A stretch of 64,000 nt of DNA, from positions 62,001-126,000 of the forward strand of contig NZ_NPGA01000020.1 in NCBI RefSeq assembly GCF_002259485.1. The letters run 5' to 3'. Of the stretch, positions 25,794 through 36,942 are shown in pieces (position 1 is the first letter of the stretch; each line of letters begins with the position of its first letter). Origin of the DNA: Rhodococcus sp. 14-1411-2a. GTDB lineage: Bacteria; Actinomycetota; Actinomycetes; Mycobacteriales; Mycobacteriaceae. Under the pieces are notes generated by a model. It was not told the DNA's origin, ran no database searches, and saw only the letters and a program-made list of their open reading frames with translations. A program made the translations under genes and the position numbers.

Positions 25794-26429
25794 GTGACCG
25801 TCGACAATTCCGACAGGCCGAACGAGGACCTGCTCGATCGTGCCTCCGTCGCGCGCGAACTCGCCCGCTTCTCCCACCGCACCGCCGAAACGGACGGACT
25901 CCGCGCCGCCGCCGTTGCCGTTGCGGTCGGTGGACCGCCGGGGGACAGGCGCATGCTGCTGACGAGGAGGCCGGATCGGTTGCGCGCACATCCGGGCCAA
26001 TACGCGTTGCCCGGCGGAGGTGTGGACCCGGGCGAGTCTCGGATGCAGGCCTGTCTGCGGGAATTGGCCGAGGAGTTGGGAATTCGTGCCGACGAGACCG
26101 ACGTGCTCGGTAGGTTGGACGACTACGTCACCCGATCCGGATACGTCATCACTCCGTTCGTGGTGTGGGTCGGCGACTACTCGTCCACGTTGCTGCCCAG
26201 CGAGGACGAGGTGGCCGAAGTGTTCGAGGTGACAGTCGACGAACTCGACGTCGACGCCCAATTCGTGTCGATACCCGAATCGACGCGTCCGGTCATTCGG
26301 TGGCCGTACCGAACGGGTGCCATCCATGCTCCGACCGGCGCGATCGTCCATCAGTTCCGTGAAGTGGCACTGCATGGTCGACACACCCGAGTCGCGGACT
26401 TCGAGCAGCCGGTGTTCGCGTGGCGCTAA
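25794..26429 (+). CDS. Nudix hydrolase, CoA-diphosphatase-like
   Basis: Cytoplasmic pyrophosphohydrolase of 211 residues. The complete Nudix box begins at about residue 74 (GGGVDPGES, then RELAEELGI), and the preceding RPDRLRAHPGQYALPGG stretch matches the CoA-pyrophosphatase (NudL/PCD1) signature in which an HPGQ-like motif sits just before the box. GTG start at 25794. It lies 27 bases after idi. The substrate could be CoA or an ADP-linked compound. Confidence 0.85.
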   Translation: MTVDNSDRPNEDLLDRASVARELARFSHRTAETDGLRAAAVAVAVGGPPGDRRMLLTRRPDRLRAHPGQYALPGGGVDPGESRMQACLRELAEELGIRADETDVLGRLDDYVTRSGYVITPFVVWVGDYSSTLLPSEDEVAEVFEVTVDELDVDAQFVSIPESTRPVIRWPYRTGAIHAPTGAIVHQFREVALHGRHTRVADFEQPVFAWR

Positions 26430-26490
26430 CGTGGCCGCAAGCCCGAGCGGGCAGGCCGCGACGAGCAGCACGAGAAGGAGGTGATCGCCG

Positions 26491-27093
26491 ATGACGAACG
26501 ACCGTGAGCTCGAGGTATCGGATCGCATCGCGACCGTTCCCAACCTTCTCAGCGCAATCCGGCTGTTGGGTGTTCCGCTGTTTCTCTACCTCATGCTCGG
26601 CCCCGAGGCCGACGGGTGGGCGCTGGTGCTCCTGCTGGTCAGCGGTGGAACCGATTGGCTCGACGGCAAACTGGCTCGCATGCTCGGTCAGGCATCGAAG
26701 CTGGGTGCAGTTCTCGATCCGTTGGTCGATCGGCTCTACGTGGTCAGCACCCTGGTGGCGTTCGTGCTGCGCGGCATCATTCCGTGGTGGGTTGCCGCGA
26801 TACTCATCGGTCGCGATGCCGTACTCGGATTGACGATGTTCGTCTATCGCCGCAGATCCCTCCCGCCTCCGGACGTCATCTATCTCGGTAAGGCCGCGAC
26901 CTTCGTGGTGATGATCGCGCTGCCGGTCCTCCTGGTCTCTGCCGGCAGCAATTCGGTGGCCGATGCCGCAGGACCGCTCGGATACGCGTTGCTGATCTGG
27001 GGCACCGCGTTGTACATCTGGACCGGTCTGCTGTACCTCGGCAAGGCGATCGCTGTCGCCAGGGCAGTCGATCCGACAGTGGCCGGCACCTGA
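26491..27093 (+). CDS. pgsA2: CDP-alcohol phosphatidyltransferase
   Basis: Inner-membrane enzyme that transfers a phosphatidyl group from CDP-diacylglycerol to an alcohol. The 200-residue protein contains the complete family motif: Asp55, Asp58-Gly59, Ala62-Arg63, Gly72, Asp76 and Asp80, followed by four or five hydrophobic helices. A strong AAGGAGGTGAT ribosome site precedes the ATG. Order with the next genes equals M. tuberculosis Rv1822 (pgsA2) to Rv1825, which supports the symbol; whether it makes phosphatidylglycerol phosphate or cardiolipin is not resolved by sequence. Confidence 0.88.
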   Translation: MTNDRELEVSDRIATVPNLLSAIRLLGVPLFLYLMLGPEADGWALVLLLVSGGTDWLDGKLARMLGQASKLGAVLDPLVDRLYVVSTLVAFVLRGIIPWWVAAILIGRDAVLGLTMFVYRRRSLPPPDVIYLGKAATFVVMIALPVLLVSAGSNSVADAAGPLGYALLIWGTALYIWTGLLYLGKAIAVARAVDPTVAGT

Positions 27094-27095
27094 CG

Positions 27096-27150
27096 GTGGA
27101 GCCTGCGGAACGACCGGGACGGTCAGGAGTGGAGCCTGCGGAACGACCGG
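27096..27150 (+). repeat. 22-base direct repeat at the DUF881 gene start
   Basis: GTGGAGCCTGCGGAACGACC plus GG occurs at 27096-27117 and again at 27129-27150, eleven codons apart and in frame. Each copy starts with a GTG that could initiate translation. It looks like a recent in-frame duplication of the start region. Confidence 0.9.
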
Positions 27151-27995
27151 AAAAGCAGGTCAAGAGGAATCCCGTTCCGTCTTTGCTGACGTCCTTGTTG
27201 ACCGACCATCTGGACCCGGGATACGGCGCGGCTGCCGAACGTACGGCGCAGCACACCCGCAAGCCGCGAGTACCTGCGGCGCTCTGGTTGTTGGCCGGTG
27301 CCGTCGTCATCGGGGTGATTTTCGGTATCGCGTTCTCGCAGCTGGCTTCCGGCGGTGCCGATGTGGACCGTGCGGGCTCCGATGCGTCGGCTGCTGTGCG
27401 CGCCGCGCAGGATCGCAGCGCCGAATTGGAAGCGACACAACAGGCACTGGTCGAGCAGGTGTCCTCGGAGCGTGACAGAGCTCTGCAGTCCGATGTCACG
27501 GGAAGTGCCCTGCTGGACCGGTTGAGTGCTGTCGAATCCGCCGCCGGCATCGATTCGGTGACCGGCCCTGGGCTCTCTGTCGTCGTCACCGAGCCGGTGG
27601 CCGAGGACGCCGCGTCGGATCGGTCGATTCGTGGGGGTTCGGGCGCAGCCGTGCTGGATCGAGACATCGCTGCAATCGTCAATTCGTTGTGGGCGAGCGG
27701 GGCCGAGGCGGTGTCGGTGGACGGTATTCGCGTCGGACCCAACGTGACCATCCGGCAGGCAGGCGGGGCAATGCTGCTGGACAATCGCCCGATCGACTCG
27801 CCCTACGCCATCGAGGCGATAGGGCCGCCCCAACGCATCCAGGTCCAGTTCGTCGTCAGCGACGCCTATCTGCGAATGAGTACGGTGGCGCAGTTGTACG
27901 ACGTCGGATTCACGGTACGCCCGGCAACCGATCTCGAACTCGGTCCCGCCGCTGTGAGAGAGTCGTTCGTGGCAGAGGAGGTAGGCCGACGATGA
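27096..27995 (+). CDS. DUF881 membrane-anchored protein (Rv1823-like)
   Basis: A 299-residue protein with a cytoplasmic N-terminus, one transmembrane helix (about residues 65-85) and an extracytoplasmic coiled-coil and DUF881 domain (VTGPGLSVVVTEP, then WASGAEAVSVDGIRVGPNV). DUF881 proteins flank the small basic protein gene in many actinobacteria and are thought to act at the envelope or division site. It starts with GTG two bases after the pgsA2 stop. The first 20 codons contain a duplicated VEPAERP segment, so the GTG at 27129 is an alternative start. The next gene overlaps its stop. Confidence 0.82.
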   Translation: MEPAERPGRSGVEPAERPEKQVKRNPVPSLLTSLLTDHLDPGYGAAAERTAQHTRKPRVPAALWLLAGAVVIGVIFGIAFSQLASGGADVDRAGSDASAAVRAAQDRSAELEATQQALVEQVSSERDRALQSDVTGSALLDRLSAVESAAGIDSVTGPGLSVVVTEPVAEDAASDRSIRGGSGAAVLDRDIAAIVNSLWASGAEAVSVDGIRVGPNVTIRQAGGAMLLDNRPIDSPYAIEAIGPPQRIQVQFVVSDAYLRMSTVAQLYDVGFTVRPATDLELGPAAVRESFVAEEVGRR

Positions 27996-28420
27996 CGGAG
28001 CACGATCCACCGAGTGCCCACCCGGCGGAGTCCGACGTGCACGAACCGTCCGATTCGCCGATCACCCCCACCCACGGGGTCTACGCTGTTGCCGCGATCG
28101 CCGCACTGATCGTCGGCGTCGTCATCGGGACGGTTGCAGGCCCGCAGGTTCCCGCCGTGGTTGCTCCCTATCTGCCGATTGCCGTCGTCGCGGCGATCGA
28201 CGCGGTGTTCGGCGGTGTACGGGCTTTCCTCGACGGCATCTTCGACGCCAAGGTGTTCGTGATCTCGTTCGTCTTCAACGTCCTCGTCGCGGCTCTGATC
28301 GTGTGGCTCGGCGATCAGCTCGGAGTGGGAACTCAGCTGTCCACGGCAATCGTCGTCGTCCTCGGCATCCGCATCTTCGGCAACGCCGCCGCCCTGCGCA
28401 GGCGTCTGTTCGGTGCCTAG
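27992..28420 (+). CDS. sbp: Small basic protein, DUF1290 (Rv1824-like)
   Basis: Membrane protein of 142 residues with a soluble 30-residue N-terminus and three or four hydrophobic helices. The DUF1290 core, PYLPIAVVAAIDAVFGGVRA with FDAKVFVISFVFN, is clearly present. Homologues lie between two DUF881 genes and, in several Gram-positives, close to division genes. The ATG at 27992 overlaps the preceding stop by four bases (ATGA), so it is translationally coupled. The name 'basic' is conventional; the N-terminus here is acidic. Confidence 0.88.
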   Translation: MTEHDPPSAHPAESDVHEPSDSPITPTHGVYAVAAIAALIVGVVIGTVAGPQVPAVVAPYLPIAVVAAIDAVFGGVRAFLDGIFDAKVFVISFVFNVLVAALIVWLGDQLGVGTQLSTAIVVVLGIRIFGNAAALRRRLFGA

Positions 28421-28423
28421 ATC

Positions 28424-29173
28424 ATGACGGCAGGCGGCGGTCGGCACGGATGGCGCGCGCGACGTACTGGTGCAGAGGGACGAAGGCGCGGAGCGGCATT
28501 CGGTGTTCTCGCGCTCGCGCTGTTGTGCGTCCTGGGAATCGGCCTGGCCACGCAGGTACGAGAGACGAGCACCGCTGATGGCCTGGAGAACTCTCGGCCC
28601 GAGGACCTGCTGGTCGTGCTGGACACCCTGACCCGACGCGAGGCGTCGATCCGGGACGAGATCAGCACCCTGCAGGCCACTCTGGCGACGCTGCGTCAGT
28701 CCGGATCGGGATCGGAGGCGGCGGTGGCGGAAGCTCAGGAACGATTGTCCGCGTTGTCGATTCAAGTCGGTACCGTCGCGGCACAGGGGCCGGGGGTGAC
28801 ACTGGTGATCGAGGATCCGAACTCGGGCGTGGGATCGGAGGTGCTGCTCGACGCCATGCAAGAGTTGCGCGCAGCAGGTGCCGAAGCGCTCCAGCTCGAG
28901 GGCGGCGGAAATGCCGTGCGCATCGGCGTCGATTCGTGGATCGCCGGTTCCGCGGGTCGGATCGTGGTCGACGGTCGAGAACTGCGGGCCCCTTACACCT
29001 TCACTGCCATCGGGGATTCGCCGACTCTCGCGTCGGCACTGAACATTCCCGGCGGGGTCGTCGACACGGTGACTCGCAACGGTGCGACGTCGAACATCGC
29101 GCAGTCGGACCAGGTCACGGTGTCCGCCTTGCGGGATCCGCGCCCGCGTCAATACGCTCAGCCCGGTAACTGA
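28424..29173 (+). CDS. DUF881 membrane-anchored protein (Rv1825-like)
   Basis: Second DUF881 protein of the cluster, 249 residues. A basic N-terminus (WRARRTGAEGRRR) precedes one transmembrane helix (about 25-43), a coiled coil with LDTLTRREASIRDEIS, and the DUF881 domain (about 110-235) with GPGVTLVIEDP and AEALQLEGGGNAVRI. It begins three bases after sbp. The pgsA2/DUF881/sbp/DUF881 order is the M. tuberculosis Rv1822-Rv1825 order. Function is unknown; an envelope-scaffold role is the usual suggestion. Confidence 0.85.
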   Translation: MTAGGGRHGWRARRTGAEGRRRGAAFGVLALALLCVLGIGLATQVRETSTADGLENSRPEDLLVVLDTLTRREASIRDEISTLQATLATLRQSGSGSEAAVAEAQERLSALSIQVGTVAAQGPGVTLVIEDPNSGVGSEVLLDAMQELRAAGAEALQLEGGGNAVRIGVDSWIAGSAGRIVVDGRELRAPYTFTAIGDSPTLASALNIPGGVVDTVTRNGATSNIAQSDQVTVSALRDPRPRQYAQPGN

Positions 29174-29214
29174 CCGCCCGCTCGCCCCGGGCCACGATCG
29201 AAGGGAATGCCGCG

Positions 29215-29619
29215 TTGAGCGACATCGACACACCAGCTGATCTGTACTACACCCCCGAGCACGAGTGGGTGCAGCGGACGGGGCCTGCAACGGTGCGAAT
29301 CGGTATCACCGATTTCGCGCAGGCGCAGTTGGGCGACGTGGTGTTCGTTCAGCTTCCCTCGATCGGCGACACCGTGACCGCGGGCGCGTCTCTCGGCGAG
29401 GTCGAATCCACCAAGAGCGTGTCCGACGTGTTCAGCCCTCTGACCGCGAAAGTGGTTGCCGTGAACGAGGATCTGGACGGTGAACCGGAGAAGGTGAACT
29501 CGGGACCCTACACCGGAGGCTGGCTGATCGACCTCGAGGTTTCGACACCGGAGGAGTTGGACGCGGCACTGGCGCAGATGCTCGATGCCGCCGGATATGC
29601 TCTCATCACGGCCGAGTGA
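29215..29619 (+). CDS. gcvH: Glycine cleavage system H protein
   Basis: Lipoyl carrier of the glycine cleavage system. The 134-residue protein has the typical opening (YYTPEHEWVQ), ITDFAQAQLGDVVFVQLP and the lipoyl-attachment Lys67 in GEVESTKSVSDVFSP. Start is TTG at 29215 with AAGGGAATG upstream. It lies before garA, as in M. tuberculosis (Rv1826-Rv1827), and works with the gcvP gene 3 kb downstream. No gcvT is present in this window. Confidence 0.95.
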   Translation: MSDIDTPADLYYTPEHEWVQRTGPATVRIGITDFAQAQLGDVVFVQLPSIGDTVTAGASLGEVESTKSVSDVFSPLTAKVVAVNEDLDGEPEKVNSGPYTGGWLIDLEVSTPEELDAALAQMLDAAGYALITAE

Positions 29620-29832
29620 TCGGCCGGCTGTCGACACCAGCCAACAGGCCACACGGCCACCACTGCGCAGGGTACGGTCGACACCGAGCGAATACCCTGT
29701 CGGGGCGAAGGTCCAGCAAGCTGTACGACGCTACGCAACACCGAACGCCAAGCAACACCTGATGTGAAGACCATGTACTGCGTTACCCGCGGCGTTCTCT
29801 GCCTCGGGTGAACGGACTGAGAAGGAGTAACG

Positions 29833-30330
29833 GTGAGCCAGAACGACAACGACAGCAACTACGGGGAGTCACCGGCAGAGACCACCTCGGTCTTCCGTGC
29901 AGATTTCCTGCAGGAGCTGGACAACTCCGCGGCCGCCCAGAGCACCGAAGCTCCGGTATCGGGTGTCGAGGGGTTGCCTGTCGGTGCCGCGCTGCTCGTC
30001 GTCAAGCGAGGACCCAACGCCGGATCACGGTTCCTGCTCGACCAGCCCACCACCTCGGCCGGTCGGCACCCCGACAGTGACATCTTCCTCGACGATGTCA
30101 CCGTCAGCCGTCGGCATGCCGAGTTCCGGCAGGACGAGGACGACTTCCAGGTCGTCGACGTCGGCAGCCTCAACGGCACGTACGTCAACCGGGAGCCGGT
30201 CGACTCCGCTGTGCTGGCCAACGGCGACGAGGTCCAGATCGGCAAGTTCCGGCTGGTGTTCCTCACCGGACCGCGGGGCGGCAACGGATCTCAGGTCGGC
30301 GACGCGTCTGCGGGTGCAGGAAGCCAGTGA
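29833..30330 (+). CDS. garA: FHA-domain regulator GarA
   Basis: Phospho-switch protein that in mycobacteria binds and controls 2-oxoglutarate dehydrogenase and glutamate dehydrogenase and is phosphorylated by PknB/PknG. The 165-residue protein has the N-terminal phospho-site motif ETTSVFRADFL (Thr17 and Thr18) and the FHA domain (about residues 55-140) with GRHPDSDI, VSRRHAEF and GSLNGTYVN. GAAGGAG precedes the GTG start. The 213-base gap before it, longer than others here, suggests its own promoter. The next gene overlaps its stop. Confidence 0.95.
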   Translation: MSQNDNDSNYGESPAETTSVFRADFLQELDNSAAAQSTEAPVSGVEGLPVGAALLVVKRGPNAGSRFLLDQPTTSAGRHPDSDIFLDDVTVSRRHAEFRQDEDDFQVVDVGSLNGTYVNREPVDSAVLANGDEVQIGKFRLVFLTGPRGGNGSQVGDASAGAGSQ

Positions 30331-31064
30331 CCGCCGTCGGGCAGCAGTCCAACGGGGGGATGTCGATTGGCTCCGTCCTCGATCGACTTCGGCCCGACTT
30401 TCCTGATGTCACCATCTCGAAGATCAGATTCCTCGAAGCCGAGGGGCTGATCTCGCCGGAACGCACACCGTCGGGGTACCGGCGGTTCTCCATCGCCGAT
30501 TGCGAGCGTCTGCGCTTCGTGCTGACCGCGCAGCGCGATCAGTACCTGCCGCTCAAGGTCATCAAGGAACAACTCGAAGCCATCGACCACGGGGTCGCGA
30601 CCGTCGAACGGGCCGATGCGTCGGTCAAGCGTCCGCGGTCGCTGACGGTTGCCGCGGGTGAGGTCTCTCCCGAGGAGTTCCTTCCCGATCGTGAGGTTCG
30701 CATCGCCAAGGCAGATCTACTCGCTCAGGCGGGGATCGACGATGCGTTTCTGACCGAGCTGTTGCGAGCCGGTTTGATCACCCCGGGGCAGGCCGGTTTC
30801 TACGACGACGGAGCGGTGACTCTCGCCCGGACGGCGCACGCGATGTTGCAATTCGGTCTCGAGGTGCGCCACCTTCGCGCCTTCAAGCTCGCGGCGGACC
30901 GCGAGGCCGGTCTGGTAGCGCAGATTGCTGGACCCGTGGCCAAGGGCCGAGACGCCGGTGCACGCGATCGCGCAGAAGAAATGATTCGCGAATTGGCTGC
31001 ACTGTCCTTGACCTTGCACACCTGCCTGGTCAAAGCCGCGGTGCGCGGTGCACTCGACCGGTGA
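30327..31064 (+). CDS. ftsR: MerR-family regulator, FtsR/Rv1828-like
   Basis: Transcription factor with an N-terminal MerR winged helix (about residues 12-80: MSIGSVLDRL, ISKIRFLEAEGLISPERTPSGYRRF) and a C-terminal effector-like domain, 245 residues. The ortholog in Corynebacterium activates ftsZ (FtsR), and M. tuberculosis Rv1828 has the same position after garA. The GTG start overlaps the garA stop by four bases, so the two are coupled. No cysteine metal site of classical MerR sensors is seen. Confidence 0.88.
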   Translation: MTAVGQQSNGGMSIGSVLDRLRPDFPDVTISKIRFLEAEGLISPERTPSGYRRFSIADCERLRFVLTAQRDQYLPLKVIKEQLEAIDHGVATVERADASVKRPRSLTVAAGEVSPEEFLPDREVRIAKADLLAQAGIDDAFLTELLRAGLITPGQAGFYDDGAVTLARTAHAMLQFGLEVRHLRAFKLAADREAGLVAQIAGPVAKGRDAGARDRAEEMIRELAALSLTLHTCLVKAAVRGALDR

Positions 31065-31164
31065 CGCTCGCTCGCGTCGTTTCGACTTCCAATAGACTCG
31101 GCAGCGACGAGCTGAGCAAGTTTTCAGTGCAGCCCGGAATTTCTCGAGGTGAGAGGTAGACACG

Positions 31165-31638
31165 ATGAGTGAGATGCGTGTGGTCGGTATTCGTGTCGAA
31201 CAGCCGCAGAACCAGCCCGTGTTGCTGCTGCGTGAGGCTGACGGCGACCGGTACCTCCCGATCTGGATCGGCCAAACCGAGGCTGCCGCAATTGCTTTGG
31301 AGCAGCAGGGTGTGCAGCCGGCCCGTCCGCTCACCCACGATCTCGTCAAGAATCTGATCTCGGCGCTCGGGCACCAGCTCAAGGAGGTGCGCATCGTCGA
31401 CCTGCAGGAGGGCACCTTCTACGCCGATCTGGTGTTCGACAAGGACATCAGGGTCTCCGCTCGGCCGTCGGACTCCGTAGCCATCGCACTGCGGGCCGGG
31501 GTACCGATCTTCGCCGACGAGCCCGTGCTCGCCGAAGCCGGATTGATCATGCCCGACGAGCGTGAGGACGAGGTCGAGAAGTTCAAGGAGTTCCTCGACT
31601 CGGTATCGCCGGACGACTTCAAAGCCACCGACGGGTAA
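31165..31638 (+). CDS. Bifunctional nuclease (BFN) domain protein, Rv1829-like
   Basis: A 157-residue cytoplasmic protein made of one BFN/DUF151 domain: MRVVGIRVEQPQNQPVLLLREA, LPIWIGQTEAAAIALEQQG, RPLTHDLVKNLI and RPSDSVAIALRAGVPIF. The family includes a plant nuclease, but bacterial members are mostly uncharacterised. AGGTGAGAGG precedes the ATG. It sits between two MerR regulators, the same order as M. tuberculosis Rv1828-Rv1830. Confidence 0.9.
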   Translation: MSEMRVVGIRVEQPQNQPVLLLREADGDRYLPIWIGQTEAAAIALEQQGVQPARPLTHDLVKNLISALGHQLKEVRIVDLQEGTFYADLVFDKDIRVSARPSDSVAIALRAGVPIFADEPVLAEAGLIMPDEREDEVEKFKEFLDSVSPDDFKATDG

Positions 31639-31650
31639 CAGAAGAGTCTC

Positions 31651-31667
31651 AACCTCAACTTTAGGTT
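31651..31667. promoter_or_regulatory. Inverted repeat upstream of the Rv1830-type regulator
   Basis: AACCT and AGGTT form a perfect inverted repeat with a seven-base spacer (CAACTTT), and a further CAGGTTT follows within eight bases. MerR-type regulators bind such spaced repeats, and two MerR genes flank this region, so it is a candidate operator for self- or cross-regulation. Confidence 0.4.
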
Positions 31668-31695
31668 CAGGTTTACGGCGCGTTGCGTTGAATCT

Positions 31696-31722
31696 GCACG
31701 AACGTCCCCATAACGTTCGTGC
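31696..31722. promoter_or_regulatory. Ten-base inverted repeat upstream of the Rv1830-type regulator
   Basis: GCACGAACGT pairs perfectly with ACGTTCGTGC across CCCCATA. It lies 58 bases after the BFN gene stop and 190 bases before the MerR gene. It could be a terminator hairpin for the BFN gene or a second operator; no T-run follows. Confidence 0.45.
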
Positions 31723-31911
31723 CAGTGAAGTTCATCGCCGTCGCTACCCATCCGGGTTCGGTTCACGCCTCTTCGATACCTGCCGAGGCGTACTCTGGCC
31801 TGGTACACGGTATGACTTCACGCGAGTACACCGAGGCATTTCCAGTGTCCCGGACGGATCGCAGTACTGACTCGATCCGAACGCAGTGAGACATCCGAGA
31901 GGGAGCAGTCA

Positions 31912-32592
31912 GTGGGAGATCAGCCGCAGCAGCATCACGGCCGTCGAGAGTCCGAAGCCGCAGGCCGGACCGAGGACACGCCGGTCGGTGCCGATGCTCG
32001 GGTCGACACCCCCGACCAGGCGTCGAGCGCCCGAATCGAATCGCCCCAGGACATTCAACCGGGATTGTTCCCCGACGACTCCGTGCCCGACGAACTCGTG
32101 GGCTACCGCGTGCCGAGTGCGTGCCAGATCGCCGGCATCACCTACCGTCAGCTCGATTACTGGGCCCGCACCGGGCTCGTCGTCCCGTCCATCCGCGGCG
32201 CAGCGGGATCGGGAAGCCAGCGGCTGTACTCGTTCAAGGACATGCTCGTCCTCAAGATCGTCAAGCGGCTGCTCGATACAGGTATCTCACTGCAGAACAT
32301 CCGCGTCGCCGTCGATCACCTACGCCAGCGCGGGGTGGGCGATCTCGCCAACATCACGCTGTTCTCCGACGGCACCACCGTCTACGAGTGCACGTCGGCA
32401 GAAGAAGTGGTCGATCTGCTCCAGGGTGGGCAGGGCGTGTTCGGTATTGCCGTGAACGGTGCGATGCGCGAGCTCACCGGTACCATCGCCGACTTCCCGG
32501 CCGAACGAGCCGACGGCGGTGAAAGCCAGCCGAGCCCCGAGGACGAGTTGGCGTCGCGCCGCAAGAATCGCGCGAGCCGCAAGACCGGCTAG
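31912..32592 (+). CDS. MerR-family regulator, Rv1830/ResR-like
   Basis: A 226-residue transcription factor with an acidic unstructured N-terminus (about 60 residues), then a MerR-type winged helix (about 65-135: [27 protein letters not shown], then [20 protein letters not shown]) and a short C-terminal domain. M. tuberculosis Rv1830 (ResR/McdR), linked to growth and cell-cycle control, has the same position before gcvB. GTG at 31912 follows GGGAG. The 273-base upstream region carries two inverted repeats. It directly precedes the glycine riboswitch. Confidence 0.88.
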   Translation: MGDQPQQHHGRRESEAAGRTEDTPVGADARVDTPDQASSARIESPQDIQPGLFPDDSVPDELVGYRVPSACQIAGITYRQLDYWARTGLVVPSIRGAAGSGSQRLYSFKDMLVLKIVKRLLDTGISLQNIRVAVDHLRQRGVGDLANITLFSDGTTVYECTSAEEVVDLLQGGQGVFGIAVNGAMRELTGTIADFPAERADGGESQPSPEDELASRRKNRASRKTG

Positions 32593-32610
32593 ACTTTCTT
32601 TCGTCGCGCC

Positions 32611-32835
32611 CGCGCGGGAGAGTTCCGAGGCATCCAGTCTCGGACGCCGAAGGAGCAATACCTCCCCGTCAATCTCTCAGGCACACGGACCGTGTGGGCT
32701 TCGACAACTCTGGAAAGTGGTGGGAGCACCCACCCGCCCAAGGGGAAAGGTGCCGGCGCGCTTCACTGGTGCGCCGTGTCCGACCGAATCTCTCAGGCGC
32801 ACGCGTCAGCGGGCACACGACAGAGGGGGAGGAGC
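32611..32835 (+). ncRNA. Tandem glycine riboswitch upstream of gcvP
   Basis: Two glycine aptamers stand in series. The first (about 32611-32695) runs from GCGGGAGAGTT through CGCCGAAGGAGCAA to AATCTCTCAGGCACACGGAC; the second (about 32709-32815) from CTGGAAAGTGG through the CCCAAGGGGAAAGG segment to GAATCTCTCAGGCGCA. The repeated CTCTCAGGC plus GGAGC-type cores are the hallmarks of the glycine class. It should raise gcvP expression when glycine is abundant. The GGGGGAGGAG at 32824-32833 may be part of the expression platform. Confidence 0.93.
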
Positions 32836-32885
32836 GGCCGGAGCGCATGCCTCGGCCGTCCGACGCCTCGTCCTGGGAGCACATC

Positions 32886-35738
<2,853 letters not shown>

Positions 35739-35746
35739 GCCGAGAA

Positions 35747-35778
35747 CAGAGCCCGCCACAGCGACGTGGCGGGCTCTG
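35747..35778. terminator. Bidirectional hairpin terminator after gcvP
   Basis: CAGAGCCCGCCAC at 35747-35759 pairs perfectly with 35766-35778 across AGCGAC, a 13-bp GC-rich stem. It lies in the 61 bases between convergent gcvP and the metallophosphoesterase gene and can end transcription from both. No T-run. Confidence 0.85.
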
Positions 35779-35799
35779 GCGTGGTGGAGTCGGAGGCTT

Positions 35800-36939
35800 C
35801 TAGCCCCGAGTGAGTTCGAGCATTGCGATCTCGGGCGGAGCGGCCACCCGCACCGGTGGACCCCACGCGCCGGCACCGCGGGTGGTGTAGAGCGTGGTGT
35901 TGCCGATCGTGTCCAGCCCTTGGACACTGGGCTGCTGCAGCGGCACCAGATAACGGATCGGCCAGATCTGACCCCCATGAGTGTGACCGGACACTTGCAT
36001 GTCCACTCCGAAGTCCGATGCCTCCACCGCCTGCAACGGCTGATGTGCCATCAACAGTACGAAACGATCAGGATCGATCCCGTCCAATGCCGCGGCCAGA
36101 TCGGGTTCGTACGGAGCCGGTGCGGTGGCGTCGTTGATGCCGGCGATATCGATGGCAGCGTCGCCACGAGTGATCGTCGTACGCTCGTTTCGCAGCACGT
36201 CGATGCCGAGCGTCGACCAGAAGTCGAGCCACTCGCCGCCGTCGCCCGCGTAGAACTCGTGATTGCCGCTGACGGCGAACACTCCCAGCGGCGCTTCGAG
36301 ATCGCGCAGCGGCTCGAGATCTTCTCCCACCAGAGCAACCGTCCCATCGATGAGATCGCCGTCGAGGAGCACGACATCGGGATTCTGGGCGTTGATCGAA
36401 TCGACGACCTTCTGCACGAAATCCGCGCCGCGGGAGGGGCCGACATGGAGATCCGACACCAACGCCACTCGGACGCCGTCGAATTCGGCCGGTAGCCTGT
36501 CGAGCACGACGTCGGTGTTCGTCGCACGCGGAGTCGCCGCCTCGACGAGTCCGTATCCCACTGCAACCACGCTGACGAGTGCCACCGCCGCCGATCCGAT
36601 CCGCGACACCCGCAGTCGAACAGCGGACGAATCGCGTTTACGAGCCGCGAACACCACTCTCACGACGGTGCAGACCACGGCCACCAGAATCGTTCCCAGG
36701 AACAGGTACAGCACCACGGCGAGCCAACTGAGGCCGACGAAGGCGGGTCCTCGTGCCCAGGACGGATCGAACTCCACGCCGCTGCCGAAACCGATCACCG
36801 CACCCAGCCACAGCAGTGCCAGTGCAGCATCGACAGCTCGTTTGGGACGTGTCGGCATCCTGGTCAAGGAGAGAAACCGCCAGTGCAGGAACAGGGTGAT
36901 GAGGAGTAGAAAAACGCCGACAAAAATTACACGAGACAT
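35800..36939 (-). CDS. Membrane-anchored metallophosphoesterase (YaeI-like)
   Basis: A 379-residue protein with four N-terminal transmembrane helices (residues 1-22, about 35-52, 67-92 and 110-130) and a calcineurin-like phosphoesterase domain (about 150-375). Metal-ligand motifs in order: SDLHVG, DGDLIDG, SGNHEFY, MAHQP and SGHTHGGQIWP. Related enzymes act on lipid A-type or phospholipid substrates, but the substrate here is unknown. It is the last of four minus-strand genes from 41.8 kb; the VWA gene lies three bases upstream. Confidence 0.88.
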   Translation of the reverse strand: MSRVIFVGVFLLLITLFLHWRFLSLTRMPTRPKRAVDAALALLWLGAVIGFGSGVEFDPSWARGPAFVGLSWLAVVLYLFLGTILVAVVCTVVRVVFAARKRDSSAVRLRVSRIGSAAVALVSVVAVGYGLVEAATPRATNTDVVLDRLPAEFDGVRVALVSDLHVGPSRGADFVQKVVDSINAQNPDVVLLDGDLIDGTVALVGEDLEPLRDLEAPLGVFAVSGNHEFYAGDGGEWLDFWSTLGIDVLRNERTTITRGDAAIDIAGINDATAPAPYEPDLAAALDGIDPDRFVLLMAHQPLQAVEASDFGVDMQVSGHTHGGQIWPIRYLVPLQQPSVQGLDTIGNTTLYTTRGAGAWGPPVRVAAPPEIAMLELTRG

Positions 36940-36942
36940 GTT

